Shown here piece after piece: positions 15,662 through 24,581 of a stretch of DNA of 64,000 nucleotides. The stretch is from Alphaproteobacteria bacterium (GTDB lineage: Bacteria; Pseudomonadota; Alphaproteobacteria; Elsterales; Elsteraceae): NCBI GenBank assembly GCA_004292755.1, contig RDXE01000025.1, positions 186,001 through 250,000 of the forward strand, in the 5' to 3' direction. A program made the position numbers and the translations under genes. The notes under the pieces are model-generated. The model ran no database searches. It was not told the origin of the DNA and saw only the letters and a list, made by a program, of their open reading frames with translations. How positions within the stretch are numbered: the stretch's first letter is position 1; each line of letters opens with the position of its first letter.

Positions 15662-18595
15662 ATGCTGATCAAGCGTTCCGCGGGCAGCTCCGCCCGCAGC
15701 AAACTCCAGGCTCTGGCTGGCGGTCTCGCCGCCGGGGTGCTGGATCGTCGTGCGTTCCTGCGCCGCTCTGGCGTCGCTGTCGGCGGCTTGGCCGCCATTG
15801 GCGCGATCAAGCTGGGCGCGATGAAGAAGGCCGAAGCCGGGCCGATGCGTCCGGGCGTGCCGGTACAACTGCGCAAAAACATCTGCACCCACTGCTCTGT
15901 CGGCTGCACCGTGATCGCCGAAGTGCAGAATGGCGTGTGGGTTGGTCAGGAACCGGCCTGGGATAGCCCGATCAACCGCGGCACCCACTGCGCCAAGGGC
16001 GCATCGGTGCGCGAACTGGTCCATGGTGACCGCCGCCTGAAGTACCCGATGAAGCTGGTCAATGGTCAGTGGACCCGGATCACCTGGGACCAAGCGATCA
16101 ACGAGATCGGCGACCGCATGATGGCGATGCGGGAGAAGCACGGCGCGGACAGCTTGTTCATGCTGGGCTCGGCCAAGTTCTCCAACGAGGGTGCCTATCT
16201 TTACCGCAAGCTGGCGGCGTTCTGGGGCACCAACTCCATCGACCACCAGGCGCGCATCTGCCACTCCACCACGGTGGCCGGTGTTGCCAACACCTGGGGC
16301 TATGGCGCGCAGACCAACAGCTACAACGACATCCGCAATTCCAAGACGATCATCATCATGGGCGGTAACCCCGCCGAGGCACACCCCGTGTCGCTGCAGC
16401 ACGTGCTGACCGGCAAGGAAGTGAATCGCGCCAACATGATCGTGATCGATCCGCGTATGACCCGCACCGCGGCCCATGCGACGGAGTATGTCCGCATCCG
16501 GCCGGGCACTGACATCCCGGTGATGTGGGGCATCATGTGGCACATCTTCCAGAACGGCTGGGAAGATAAGGAGTTCATCCGCCAGCGCGTCTACGGCATG
16601 GAAGACGTGAAGAAGGAAGTGATGAAGTGGAACCCGCAAGAAGTGGAGCGGGTGTCCGGCGTGCCGGGTGCGCAGCTGCGCTTCGTGGCGGAGAAGTTCG
16701 CCAAGGAAAAGCCCGCCACATTGATCTGGTGCATGGGTGCCACCCAGAAGACCGTCGGCACTGCCAACGTTCGCGCGTTCTGCAACCTGCTGCTGGCAAC
16801 CGGCAATGTCGGGTCCGACGGCACCGGTGCGAACATCTTCCGCGGTCACTGCAACGTGCAGGGCGCCACCGACCTCGGCCTCGACGTCACCACACTGCCG
16901 CTCTACTACGGGCTGGTTGAAGGGGCGTGGCGCCACTGGTCGCGCGTTTGGGAGGTCGAGTACGACTGGCTGCAAGCCCGGTTCGACGAAGTTCCGGCCA
17001 AGGGTGGTCGCCCGGCGCGTACCCGCAAGCAGAACATGGAAACGTCCGGCATCACCACCACCCGGTGGTTTGACGCAGCCCTGTTGCCGTCTGAGCAGGT
17101 TGACCAGCGCGACAACGTCAAGGGCATGCTGATCTTCGGCCACGGCGGCAACACCGTGACCCGTATGCCGGAAGTGCAGAAGGGTTTGGCTGCGCTCGAC
17201 CTGTTGGTCGTCGCCGATCCGCACCCGACCACCTTCGCCGTGTTGGCGGAGCGTAAGGACAACACCTATCTGCTGCCGATCTGCACTCAGTTTGAGTGCG
17301 ATGGCTCGCGGACGGCGTCCAACCGCTCGATCCAGTGGGGCGAGAAGATCGTGGAGCCGATCTTCGAGTCGAAGAACGACTACGAGGTGATCTATCGCCT
17401 CGCCACCAAGCTTGGTTTCGCCGACCGGATGTTCAAGAACATCAAGGTGGAGAACAACCAGCCCGTGGCCGAAGACATTCTGCGCGAAATCAACCGCGGT
17501 GGCTTCTCGACCGGGTACTCTGGCCAGTCACCGGAGCGCCTGAAGGCTCACATGGCCCGCCAAGGCGACTTCGACTTGGTGACCCTGCGCGCCAAGGATG
17601 GCCCGAACAAGGGCGACTATTACGGTCTGCCGTGGCCGTGCTGGGGCACGCCGGAGATCAAGCATCCGGGCACCCACATCCTCTACAACACCAACCTGCA
17701 TGTGAAAGATGGTGGCGGCACCTTCCGCGCCCGCTTCGGCGTGGAGCGCAACGGCGAGACGCTGCTGGCCGAGGGCTCTTACTCCGTCGGTTCGGAGATC
17801 AAGGACGGCTATCCTGAGTTCACCTATGGCATTTTGAAGCGCCTGGGCTGGGATGCCGACTTGACGCCTGCGGAAAAGGCGACCATCGAGCGGATCGGCG
17901 GCAACAATGCTGATGCCGTTTCCTGGGCGATCGACCTCTCCGGTGGCATCCAGCGTGTGTGCCTTGAACATGGCGTGTCGCCGTTCGGCAACGCTAAGGC
18001 CCGGGCAAATGCCTGGAACCTGCCCGATGGCGTGCCTGTTCACCGCGAGCCGATCTACAGCCCGCGGCCTGATCTGGTGGCCCAGTACCCGACCCTGCCG
18101 GACGCGCGCCAGTTGCGCATGCCGAACATCGGCAAGACCGTGCAGGACCGGGCTGTGGCGTCCAAGGCAGCCGAGCAGTTCCCGATCATCCTCACCTCCG
18201 GTCGCTTGGTCGAATACGAGGGTGGCGGCGAAGAGACCCGGTCGAACAAGTGGCTGGCTGAGCTGCAGCAGGACATGTTCGTCGAAATCAATCCGGCCGA
18301 TGCTGCCTCGCGCGGCATTCAGGACGGCGGCTGGGTGTGGGTGACGGGACCGGAGAACGGCTCCAAGGCCCGCATGAAGGCCCTGGTGACGGAGCGTGTG
18401 GGTCGTGGCGTCGCCTGGATGCCGTTCCACTTCGGTGGTTGGTTCCAGGGTGAGGATCAGCGTCGGCGCTATCCGCAAGGCACTGACCCGATCGTGCTGG
18501 GTGAGTCGGTCAACACCGTCACCACCTACGGCTATGATCCGGTGACCAATATGCAAGAAACCAAAGTCACTCTCTGCCAGATCCGCGCAGCGTAA
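15662..18595 (+). CDS. fdhA: Formate dehydrogenase catalytic (alpha) subunit, Mo/W-bis-MGD, Cys type
   Basis: 977 residues. Oxidises formate to CO2 in the periplasm and passes electrons to the beta subunit. A Tat motif D-R-R-A-F-L-R-R lies at residues 28-35. The N-terminal [4Fe-4S] ligands are C75, C78, C82 and C110. The Mo/W ligand region reads H-Q-A-R-I-C-H with C200-H201, so the metal ligand is Cys (codon TGC) where E. coli FdnG has selenocysteine. The C-terminal dinucleotide-binding domain shows S-G-R-L-V-E-Y-E-G-G-G-E-E-T-R and W-M-P-F-H-F-G-G-W. The upstream chaperone and Tat peptide, and the downstream beta and gamma genes, form one operon. Confidence 0.97.
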   Translation: MLIKRSAGSSARSKLQALAGGLAAGVLDRRAFLRRSGVAVGGLAAIGAIKLGAMKKAEAGPMRPGVPVQLRKNICTHCSVGCTVIAEVQNGVWVGQEPAWDSPINRGTHCAKGASVRELVHGDRRLKYPMKLVNGQWTRITWDQAINEIGDRMMAMREKHGADSLFMLGSAKFSNEGAYLYRKLAAFWGTNSIDHQARICHSTTVAGVANTWGYGAQTNSYNDIRNSKTIIIMGGNPAEAHPVSLQHVLTGKEVNRANMIVIDPRMTRTAAHATEYVRIRPGTDIPVMWGIMWHIFQNGWEDKEFIRQRVYGMEDVKKEVMKWNPQEVERVSGVPGAQLRFVAEKFAKEKPATLIWCMGATQKTVGTANVRAFCNLLLATGNVGSDGTGANIFRGHCNVQGATDLGLDVTTLPLYYGLVEGAWRHWSRVWEVEYDWLQARFDEVPAKGGRPARTRKQNMETSGITTTRWFDAALLPSEQVDQRDNVKGMLIFGHGGNTVTRMPEVQKGLAALDLLVVADPHPTTFAVLAERKDNTYLLPICTQFECDGSRTASNRSIQWGEKIVEPIFESKNDYEVIYRLATKLGFADRMFKNIKVENNQPVAEDILREINRGGFSTGYSGQSPERLKAHMARQGDFDLVTLRAKDGPNKGDYYGLPWPCWGTPEIKHPGTHILYNTNLHVKDGGGTFRARFGVERNGETLLAEGSYSVGSEIKDGYPEFTYGILKRLGWDADLTPAEKATIERIGGNNADAVSWAIDLSGGIQRVCLEHGVSPFGNAKARANAWNLPDGVPVHREPIYSPRPDLVAQYPTLPDARQLRMPNIGKTVQDRAVASKAAEQFPIILTSGRLVEYEGGGEETRSNKWLAELQQDMFVEINPADAASRGIQDGGWVWVTGPENGSKARMKALVTERVGRGVAWMPFHFGGWFQGEDQRRRYPQGTDPIVLGESVNTVTTYGYDPVTNMQETKVTLCQIRAA

Positions 18596-18610
18596 GGGGG
18601 GTAACACGTC

Positions 18611-19207
18611 ATGGCTCGCATGAAGTTCCTGTGCGACGCGGATCGCTGCATTGAGTGCAACGCCTGCGTCACTGCTTGTAAGAACGAACACGAAGTGCCT
18701 TGGGGCATCAATCGTCGGCGTGTCGTCACCATCAATGACGGCAAGCCGGGTGAGCGCTCCATCTCAATGGCCTGCATGCACTGCACCGACGCGCCCTGCG
18801 CAGCGGTGTGCCCGGTGAATTGCTTCTACACCACGGCAGACGCCGTCGTGTTGCATTCGAAGGACCTGTGCATCGGCTGCGGCTATTGCTTCTACGCCTG
18901 CCCCTTCGGCGCCCCGCAGTATCCGCGGGTCGGCAACTTCGGCTCGCGCGGCAAGATGGACAAGTGCACCTATTGTGCCGGTGGCCCGGAAGCCGACAGC
19001 TCGCCAGTTGAGTACGCCAAGTACGGTGCGAACCGTCTGGCCGAAGGTAAGCTGCCGCTGTGCGCCGAGATGTGCTCCACCAAGGCCCTGTTGGCCGGTG
19101 ATGGCGACATCATCGCCCAGATCTACCGGGAGCGTGTGCTGAAGCGTGGCTACGGCTCCGGTGCTTGGGGCTGGCGCACCGCCTACAAGGACACTGTCAA
19201 CGTCTGA
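18611..19207 (+). CDS. fdh3B: Formate dehydrogenase beta subunit (four 4Fe-4S clusters)
   Basis: 198 residues. Four Cys groups of ferredoxin type are visible: C-D-A-D-R-C-I-E-C-N-A-C (start), C-M-H-C-T-D-A-P-C-A-A-V-C-P, C-I-G-C-G-Y-C-F-Y-A-C-P, and C-T-Y-C ... C-A-E-M-C. It carries electrons from the alpha subunit to the cytochrome b subunit. No C-terminal membrane anchor is present, as in the FDH3-type subunits and unlike E. coli FdnH. It lacks its own Tat signal and is expected to be co-exported with alpha. GGGGGG-type Shine-Dalgarno lies 8-12 bp before ATG; 15 bp separate it from fdhA. Confidence 0.95.
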   Translation: MARMKFLCDADRCIECNACVTACKNEHEVPWGINRRRVVTINDGKPGERSISMACMHCTDAPCAAVCPVNCFYTTADAVVLHSKDLCIGCGYCFYACPFGAPQYPRVGNFGSRGKMDKCTYCAGGPEADSSPVEYAKYGANRLAEGKLPLCAEMCSTKALLAGDGDIIAQIYRERVLKRGYGSGAWGWRTAYKDTVNV

Positions 19208-19287
19208 TCGTGATGGACCGGCCGGGGCCGTTGGACGCCCCGGCCGCAACCGTCACGACCTTCGATTTTCTGGGAGGGAGTACCCCC

Positions 19288-20292
19288 ATGCGCATGCCCA
19301 TTCTTCTCTGGCGCCGCTGCCTTGCAGTGGTGGCCCTTCTGGGCTTGGTGTTGCTGTCCGGGCCGCTTGCTGCCCAACAGCCGACCTCGGTGAACCCAAC
19401 CGCGGCGTCGGTGCAAGAGCAGCAGTTGCTGCAACAGCTGCAGGCTGTGCAGGGCCGGATCAGCATTCCTGATCAACGCGCCAATGTGTTGATTCAGCCG
19501 GCCGGTCAGGATTGGCGGGCATTCCATCAGGTGACCCTGCCCTGGATTGGTGCGATCGCCATCCTGGGCATGCTGGCCGTCCTGGTGCTGTTCTACATGA
19601 GCCGCGGCAAGATCATGATCGACTCCGGGCCGTCGAAGCAGCGAATCGTGCGCTTCAACAGCTTTGAGCGGTTCGTGCACTGGCTGACGGCTGGTTCCTT
19701 CATGCTGTTGGCGCTGACCGGCCTGAACATCACCTTCGGCAAATTCCTGCTGCTGCCGGTGATTGGGCCCGAGGCGTTCACTGCGCTCAGCCAGGCTGGC
19801 AAGTACGTCCACAACTACCTCAGCTTCCCGTTCATGCTGGGTCTGGTGTTCATGTTCCTGGTGTGGGTGGTGCACAACCTGCCCAACGCCGTGGACGTGG
19901 CTTGGCTCAAGGCGGGCGGTGGCCTGTTGAAGAAGGGCGTGCATCCGCCTGCTAAGAAGTTCAACGCTGGCCAGAAGTTGATCTTCTGGGCGGTGATCGT
20001 CGGCGGCGTTGGTCTGTCGGTCACGGGCTTGATCCTGCTGTTCCCATTCCAGGGCACATCCATCGCCGACATGCAGCTGTCGCAGATGATCCATGGCCTG
20101 ATCAGCCTCGTGTTGATCGCTGTGATGATCGCGCACATCTACATCGGCTCGGTCGGCATGGAAGGCGCGTTCGACGCCATGGGCTCGGGCGAGGTCGATC
20201 TGAACTGGGCCAAGGAACACCACAGCCTGTGGGTCCAGGAAGAGATGAAGAAGACCGGTGGTGCAGGCGCACGGGCACAAGCTGCCGAATAG
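19288..20292 (+). CDS. fdhC: Formate dehydrogenase gamma subunit (cytochrome b556)
   Basis: 334 residues from ATG 19288, preceded by GGGAGGGAG. An N-terminal Sec signal ends in L-A-A-Q-Q, then a Gln-rich periplasmic stretch and a first membrane helix near residues 88-110. A four-helix di-haem cytochrome b region follows, with candidate His ligands in F-E-R-F-V-H-W-L-T, Y-V-H-N-Y, M-I-H-G-L and I-A-H-I-Y-I. This is the membrane anchor that passes electrons to the quinone pool. The periplasmic extension before the first helix is typical of the FDH3 gamma subunits. A strong terminator follows 27 bp after the stop. Confidence 0.93.
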   Translation: MRMPILLWRRCLAVVALLGLVLLSGPLAAQQPTSVNPTAASVQEQQLLQQLQAVQGRISIPDQRANVLIQPAGQDWRAFHQVTLPWIGAIAILGMLAVLVLFYMSRGKIMIDSGPSKQRIVRFNSFERFVHWLTAGSFMLLALTGLNITFGKFLLLPVIGPEAFTALSQAGKYVHNYLSFPFMLGLVFMFLVWVVHNLPNAVDVAWLKAGGGLLKKGVHPPAKKFNAGQKLIFWAVIVGGVGLSVTGLILLFPFQGTSIADMQLSQMIHGLISLVLIAVMIAHIYIGSVGMEGAFDAMGSGEVDLNWAKEHHSLWVQEEMKKTGGAGARAQAAE

Positions 20293-20319
20293 CGCGGACC
20301 ATCCTGATCTGGTACCTGC

Positions 20320-20341
20320 AAGGGGGGCTTCGGCCCCCCTT
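20320..20341 (+). terminator. Rho-independent terminator after the fdh structural operon
   Basis: A 9-bp perfect stem AAGGGGGGC / GCCCCCCTT closes a TTCG tetraloop, followed by CGTTTG. It ends the chaperone-fdhA-fdhB-fdhC transcript and separates it from mobB. Confidence 0.85.
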
Positions 20342-20398
20342 CGTTTGTCCACTTCCTTCTGCCTGCGGAGGCTGTGCCCCGCTACTCTGGATGGCTCG

Positions 20399-20944
20399 AT
20401 GACGACTGTGACTGGGCCGACGGTCATCGGCCTTGCTGGCTGGAGCGGTGCTGGCAAGACCACGCTGCTGGTAAAGGTGATCCCGCTGCTGATCCGCCGC
20501 GGCTTGCAGGTGTCCACCCTCAAGCACGCCCATCATGGCTTTGACGTCGATCAGCCCGGCAAGGACAGCCATTCCCATCGCGCTGCGGGTGCGACGGAGG
20601 TGCTGGTCTCCTCTGGTCGGCGGTGGGCGCTGATGCATGAGCTGCGGCAGGAACCAGAGCCAACCCTGGCGGACTTGCTGCCGCACTTGTCCCCGGTGGA
20701 TCTGGTGATCATTGAAGGCTTCAAGCGCGCCCCTCACCCGAAGCTGGAGGTGCATCGCGCTGCCAATGGCAAGCCGTTCCTGCACCCGGACAATGCCACC
20801 ATTGCCTGCGTCGCGACCGACCAGCCCGATCTGGTCACCGACCGCCCGGCCCTGCATCTGGACGATATTGATGCGATTGCCACGGCCATGATCCAGTATG
20901 CCAAGCTGTGGCAGGGGGGAAGCGATGGCGCAGCTCACGGATGA
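20399..20944 (+). CDS. mobB: Molybdopterin-guanine dinucleotide biosynthesis adaptor MobB
   Basis: 181 residues from ATG 20399. A P-loop G-W-S-G-A-G-K-T-T-L (residues 13-22) is followed by S-T-L-K-H-A-H-H-G-F-D and D-x-x-G-K-D-S-x-x-H-R-x-A-G-A, the MobB signature, and by D-L-V-I-I-E-G-F-K (Walker B region). MobB is a GTP-binding helper of MobA in making the bis-MGD cofactor used by formate dehydrogenase. It overlaps the start of moeA, so the two are co-translated. Upstream in-frame codons belong to the fdhC terminator region and are not a plausible N-terminus. Confidence 0.92.
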   Translation: MTTVTGPTVIGLAGWSGAGKTTLLVKVIPLLIRRGLQVSTLKHAHHGFDVDQPGKDSHSHRAAGATEVLVSSGRRWALMHELRQEPEPTLADLLPHLSPVDLVIIEGFKRAPHPKLEVHRAANGKPFLHPDNATIACVATDQPDLVTDRPALHLDDIDAIATAMIQYAKLWQGGSDGAAHG

Positions 20945-22181
20945 TTGTTTTGCCTTCGGCGGCCCGCTGCTGACCATCGACGCAGCCACCCAACTGATCA
21001 CCGAGCGGCTGCCAGTGATCGCCGGCGTTGAGAGCGTTCCAGTGTTCGAAGCCGATGGCCGGGTGCTGGCCCACGCCCTTACCGCCCCGCTACCGCTGCC
21101 GCCCTTCGACAACTCGGCCGTTGATGGCTACGCCGTCGCCCATGGCGACTTGGTCCCAGGTGGTGCCACGACGCTACCGGTGCAGCTGCGCTTGATCGCA
21201 GGCGATCGCACTGCTGCCAGCCATCCACCGGGCACGGCCACCCGCATCTTCACCGGCGCTCCGATGCCAGCGGGGGCCGACACGGTGTTCATGCAAGAAG
21301 ATGTTGAGGTGCTGCAGGATGGTCGGGTGGTGCTGCCCGCTGGCTTAAAGCTGGGCGCCAACCGCCGCCTCGCGGGGGAGGACCTTGCTGACGGTGGGGC
21401 CGCCCTGCCATCGGGTCGCAAGCTGGGGCCAGCGGAGTTGTCGTTGGCCGCCAGCCTTGGTCTTGCGCAGCTGACTGTGCGGACGCGGCTTCGGGTGGCC
21501 GTATTCTCCACGGGCAATGAAGTCGTCGCACCAGGGGCACCCTTGGCGCCGGGCACCCTCTATGACGCCAATCGCGCGCTGCTGATTGCTCTGATCCGGC
21601 GCACGGGATGCCACGTGACCGATCTTGGCATCCTGCCCGACCAGCGCGCGGCGGTGACCTCGGCCTTGGCGGATGCGGCCAGCAGCCATGATCTGATCAT
21701 CACCTCTGGCGGTGTTTCGACGGGGGAGGAGGATCACGTCCGAGCGGCTTTGGAGGGTGCGGGTTCCCTCGTGTTCTGGCGCATGGCGATCAAGCCCGGT
21801 CGCCCGGTCGCCCTGGGTCTGATCAATGGCTGTGCGTTTGTGGGCTTACCCGGCAATCCCGTTGCCGTGTTCGTCACCTATGTGCGGGTGGCGCGCGTGC
21901 TGATCGCCCGGTTGGCGGGCGAAACGCCGGTTGCAGCCCCTGCCCTGCCGGTTCGGCTTGGCTTTCGCTATCGCAAGAAGGCGGGACGGCGGGAGTATGT
22001 GCGGGTGCGGCTGGTAGCGGAGGCCGACGGCATCGTCGCACACAAACACCCGCGTGACGGCGCGGGTGTGATCACCTCGCTCACCGAGACCGATGGTTTG
22101 GTGGAGTTGGTTGAAAGCTCAACCGGCGTGGTGGAGGGCGACATGGCCCCCTTTCTACCCTACGCAACGCTGCTGGCGTAA
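20925..22181 (+). CDS. moeA: Molybdopterin molybdotransferase MoeA
   Basis: 418 residues from ATG 20925, chosen for AGGGGGGAAGCG directly upstream. The family core is clear: P-L-P-P-F-D-N-S-A-V-D-G-Y-A (substrate loop), P-x-G-T-A-T-R-I-F-T-G-A-P-M-P-A-G-A-D, then S-T-G-N-E-V and T-S-G-G-V-S-T-G-E-E-D in the MoCF domain, and G-L-P-G-N-P-V-A. The enzyme inserts molybdate into adenylylated molybdopterin. It overlaps mobB by 20 bp and ends before a hairpin separating it from the convergent small gene. Confidence 0.94.
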   Translation: MAQLTDDCFAFGGPLLTIDAATQLITERLPVIAGVESVPVFEADGRVLAHALTAPLPLPPFDNSAVDGYAVAHGDLVPGGATTLPVQLRLIAGDRTAASHPPGTATRIFTGAPMPAGADTVFMQEDVEVLQDGRVVLPAGLKLGANRRLAGEDLADGGAALPSGRKLGPAELSLAASLGLAQLTVRTRLRVAVFSTGNEVVAPGAPLAPGTLYDANRALLIALIRRTGCHVTDLGILPDQRAAVTSALADAASSHDLIITSGGVSTGEEDHVRAALEGAGSLVFWRMAIKPGRPVALGLINGCAFVGLPGNPVAVFVTYVRVARVLIARLAGETPVAAPALPVRLGFRYRKKAGRREYVRVRLVAEADGIVAHKHPRDGAGVITSLTETDGLVELVESSTGVVEGDMAPFLPYATLLA

Positions 22182-22198
22182 GGCAGGCAAACCCAAGG

Positions 22199-22241
22199 CG
22201 CGTCAGCCGGGCACCGTCGCCATGACGACGCGGCTGACGCG
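22199..22241. terminator. Hairpin between convergent moeA and a small secreted-protein gene
   Basis: A perfect 11-bp inverted repeat, CGCGTCAGCCG (22199-22209) and CGGCTGACGCG (22231-22241), with a 21-base loop, lies between the stop of moeA and the end of the minus-strand small gene. Its position fits a terminator used from both sides, though neither side has a clear U-tract. Confidence 0.5.
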
Positions 22242-22256
22242 AAACGGGGTCGCGGC

Positions 22257-22436
22257 TCAGCCGCCGTTGGGGTTGTACCAGTTGCGACCAACCAGATTGT
22301 CGCCGGGCGCGCCGACGCGGGCACCAGTCGTGCTGAATTGCTGATAGGCCGGGGTGTAGAAGGCCCCTTGCAAACCCATGGCAACCCCAATCGCCAGCAC
22401 CACAGCTACAGCCATCGAGGCCAGGAACGCTTTCAT
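22257..22436 (-). CDS. 59-residue secreted or membrane-anchored small protein
   Basis: The gene starts at ATG 22436 after a strong GGAGGT Shine-Dalgarno. The protein has a positively charged start, one hydrophobic segment (residues 4-23, M-K-A-F-L-A-S-M-A-V-A-V-V-L-A-I-G-V), and a short polar part with Y-Q-Q-F-S-T-T-G-A-R-V-G and N-L-V-G-R-N-W, ending N-P-N-G-G. It is either cleaved or stays as a single-pass membrane peptide with its tail in the periplasm. It may be the last gene of the mobA-fdhD operon (83 bp after mobA) or have its own promoter. No function is recognised. Confidence 0.7.
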   Translation of the reverse strand: MKAFLASMAVAVVLAIGVAMGLQGAFYTPAYQQFSTTGARVGAPGDNLVGRNWYNPNGG

Positions 22437-22519
22437 GGCTTACCTCCAAACAGACGCTGGCCGTTTGCGGCCAGTCAAACCTTGCAGCACCATGCCGCGC
22501 AGGCGCGCATAGGTCAAGC

Positions 22520-23197
22520 CTATGACACGGATGACATACCGTCGATCTCGCCAGCCAATCGTTCGGCCTCGGCCAAATCCTCAACGGTATTGGCGTTGAA
22601 AAACGGGTCTACGGGTGTGGTTGGCCAATCGACGGCCACCAGCGGATAGCGGGCTGTCCAGCGATCAATCTTGCGGAGGTCTTCAACCACCAGCGCGTGA
22701 CGCAGCTGTTCGCGCAGCGCAACTGACCATAATCCAATAACGGGATGGCGATGCCCACCCGAGGCTGCGACCGCCAGCGTTGCCGCCTGTGCCACCCGTG
22801 CGGCTTGCAGACGTGCCACCAGATCACGCGGCAGCCACGGCGTATCGGCTGCCACACTCACCACCCAGGACACCTCAGGCCGGGTCAGTGCAGCCCAGTC
22901 CAGCGCCGCTAGAATTCCCGCCAGTGGCCCTGCAAAGCCGGGCACGCTGTCTGCCACCACTGGCAGGCCAACATGCTGGAACCGCGCGGGATCGCCATTG
23001 GCGTTCAGCACAAGGCCAGCACACTGGGGCGCTACACGCTCCACCACATGATCCAGCAGCGTGCGCCCGGCCAGCAGGCGCAGCGGCTTGTCGCCACCGC
23101 CCATCCGGCGGGCCAGCCCGCCGGCCAGCACCACACCCAGGGTATCCGGCAGCGCGTCGGGCAGCGCGGTCGGGGCCTCAGTCATCTCTGGCGTCAT
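22520..23197 (-). CDS. mobA: Molybdenum cofactor guanylyltransferase MobA
   Basis: 225 residues from ATG 23197 (a second ATG at 23185 is possible). The nucleotidyltransferase signature [18 protein letters not shown] is at residues 22-39, followed by [13 protein letters not shown] and V-A-A-D-T-P-W-L-P. It links GMP to molybdopterin to form MGD, the cofactor of FdhA. Its start lies inside the end of fdhD (20-bp overlap), so the two are coupled. Together with mobB and moeA it completes the late Mo-cofactor steps next to the enzyme that needs them. Confidence 0.92.
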   Translation of the reverse strand: MTPEMTEAPTALPDALPDTLGVVLAGGLARRMGGGDKPLRLLAGRTLLDHVVERVAPQCAGLVLNANGDPARFQHVGLPVVADSVPGFAGPLAGILAALDWAALTRPEVSWVVSVAADTPWLPRDLVARLQAARVAQAATLAVAASGGHRHPVIGLWSVALREQLRHALVVEDLRKIDRWTARYPLVAVDWPTTPVDPFFNANTVEDLAEAERLAGEIDGMSSVS

Positions 23198-24089
23198 CGC
23201 TGGCCCCTTTGCGCCGGTGGCGCGCGGACTCGTCCGCCACATAGGCGAGGTCCTGGTCAAACTCGATCCGGTCCGCACCGGACAGTGCGACGAACCGCTT
23301 GCCCTTGGCCCGCCCAATCAGCGTGAGGCCGGTTTTTTGTGCCAGTTCCACACCCCAAGCCGTGAAGCCAGACCGCGACACCAGAATGGGAATGCCCATG
23401 CGAACCGTCTTGATCACCATTTCCGAAGTCAATCGCCCGGTGGTGTAGAAGATCTTATCACCGCCAGAGACACCATGCTGGCGCATCCAGCCCGCCACTT
23501 TATCAACGGCGTTGTGGCGGCCAACATCCTCCATATACACCAGCGGCTGGTCTTCCTGGCAGAGCACGCAGCCGTGAATTGCACCGGCCTCCAGATACAA
23601 CGATGGCATCGTGTTGATCTGGTGAGTCAAGCGATACAGCCAAGACGTTTTCAGCCGTGTTTTCGGCAGAACAATCTGATCCAGAGACTCCATCAAATCG
23701 CCAAACGCTGTGCCCTGGGCGCAGCCAGAGGTGATGGTTTTTTTCTTCAGCTTGGTCTCAAAATTGGTGGCGGTTGGCGTGCGCACCACCACCACATCTA
23801 ACTCCTCATCATAATCGATGCCGGTGATTGGATCCTCAGGGGTCAGCATGGCTTGGTTCAACAGATAGCCAAGCGCCAAGTATTCGGGATAATCCCCGAT
23901 CGTCATCATCGTGACGATTTCTTGGGAATTGAGGTAGAGCGTCAAAGCCCGCTCCACCGTCACGGCGGTTTCCACGGGCTGCCCCGTGTGGTCAACGCCA
24001 ACCACCCGGCGCGTCAAGCGCGGATCGGCTGGATTCGGCACGATTGACGGGCGCGGCTCGTCCCACCGCGGTGCAGGTGCGTCTGGCAT
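23178..24089 (-). CDS. fdhD: Formate dehydrogenase accessory sulfurtransferase FdhD
   Basis: 303 residues from ATG 24089 after GAGGGGTG. FdhD carries sulfur from IscS to the Mo-bis-MGD of formate dehydrogenase. Family motifs: E-x-A-L-T-L-Y-L-N near residue 48, L-A-L-G-Y-L-L (71-77), [12 protein letters not shown] and S-E-M-V-I-K. The Cys loop reads S-G-C-A-Q-G with a single Cys at 123, where E. coli FdhD has C-x-x-C; the second Cys position is Gly. It lies three bases after the unknown secreted gene and overlaps mobA, in an operon starting at sodC. Confidence 0.92.
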   Translation of the reverse strand: MPDAPAPRWDEPRPSIVPNPADPRLTRRVVGVDHTGQPVETAVTVERALTLYLNSQEIVTMMTIGDYPEYLALGYLLNQAMLTPEDPITGIDYDEELDVVVVRTPTATNFETKLKKKTITSGCAQGTAFGDLMESLDQIVLPKTRLKTSWLYRLTHQINTMPSLYLEAGAIHGCVLCQEDQPLVYMEDVGRHNAVDKVAGWMRQHGVSGGDKIFYTTGRLTSEMVIKTVRMGIPILVSRSGFTAWGVELAQKTGLTLIGRAKGKRFVALSGADRIEFDQDLAYVADESARHRRKGASDDARDD

Positions 24090-24091
24090 AA

Positions 24092-24565
24092 TCACCCCTC
24101 GTTCGGTCGGCGGCTCCACCGCACCGTCACGTCACAGCTTCCGCCGCCGGGGAACCAACGGGCAGACAGGCTGGCGCCTGCGCGTGCGTGCCAGCGGCTG
24201 GTCAAGGCCGTGCCATCCTGGCCGCGATCAACGGCTTCCAAGACTGCCACACCAGCATCCGCAGCGGTCGACACCGCCAACGCCTCGCACTGGCTCAGCT
24301 CCGCCACGCGCGGCAGCGTGCTGGGCATCACCTCAACATCGACAATGCGCAGCGAGGTTGGATCGGCCATCGCCTGCACCCAGGCCGGGCCAAACCGGGT
24401 GAGCACGCTGGCGCTGGCCATCGGGCGGCCATCACAGCCGCCCGTGGTCAAGTCACTGCCCGCTGGCAGCGGGTCGCCCAGCCGGAACGGGCCAATCAGG
24501 CCCGTCGGCGGTGCTGCCGACAAGGTCAGCACTGCAGCAGCCAACAGGGGCAGGACCCGCCGCAT
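24092..24565 (-). CDS. Hypothetical secreted protein in the sodC-fdhD operon
   Basis: 157 residues from ATG 24565, preceded by GAGGGG. A Sec signal covers about residues 1-18 (M-R-R-V-L-P-L-L-A-A-A-V-L-T-L-S-A-A). The mature part has three Cys, at G-G-C-D, S-Q-C-E and S-C-D-V. Short strands such as R-I-V-D-V-E-V-M-P suggest a small beta-rich periplasmic domain. I do not recognise a family. Two bases separate its stop from the start of fdhD, and 16 bp separate it from sodC, so it is firmly inside the operon. Confidence 0.7.
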   Translation of the reverse strand: MRRVLPLLAAAVLTLSAAPPTGLIGPFRLGDPLPAGSDLTTGGCDGRPMASASVLTRFGPAWVQAMADPTSLRIVDVEVMPSTLPRVAELSQCEALAVSTAADAGVAVLEAVDRGQDGTALTSRWHARAGASLSARWFPGGGSCDVTVRWSRRPNEG

Positions 24566-24581
24566 TGACCCCTCGCCTAGG

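Noticed and set aside
16240-16290. Possible selenocysteine site in fdhA
   Set aside because: The metal-ligand codon is TGC (Cys200), not TGA, so no selenocysteine insertion is needed.
15584-17224. 546-residue open frame on the minus strand
   Set aside because: Antisense to fdhA, whose domains and catalytic residues are complete; composition is that of a shadow frame.
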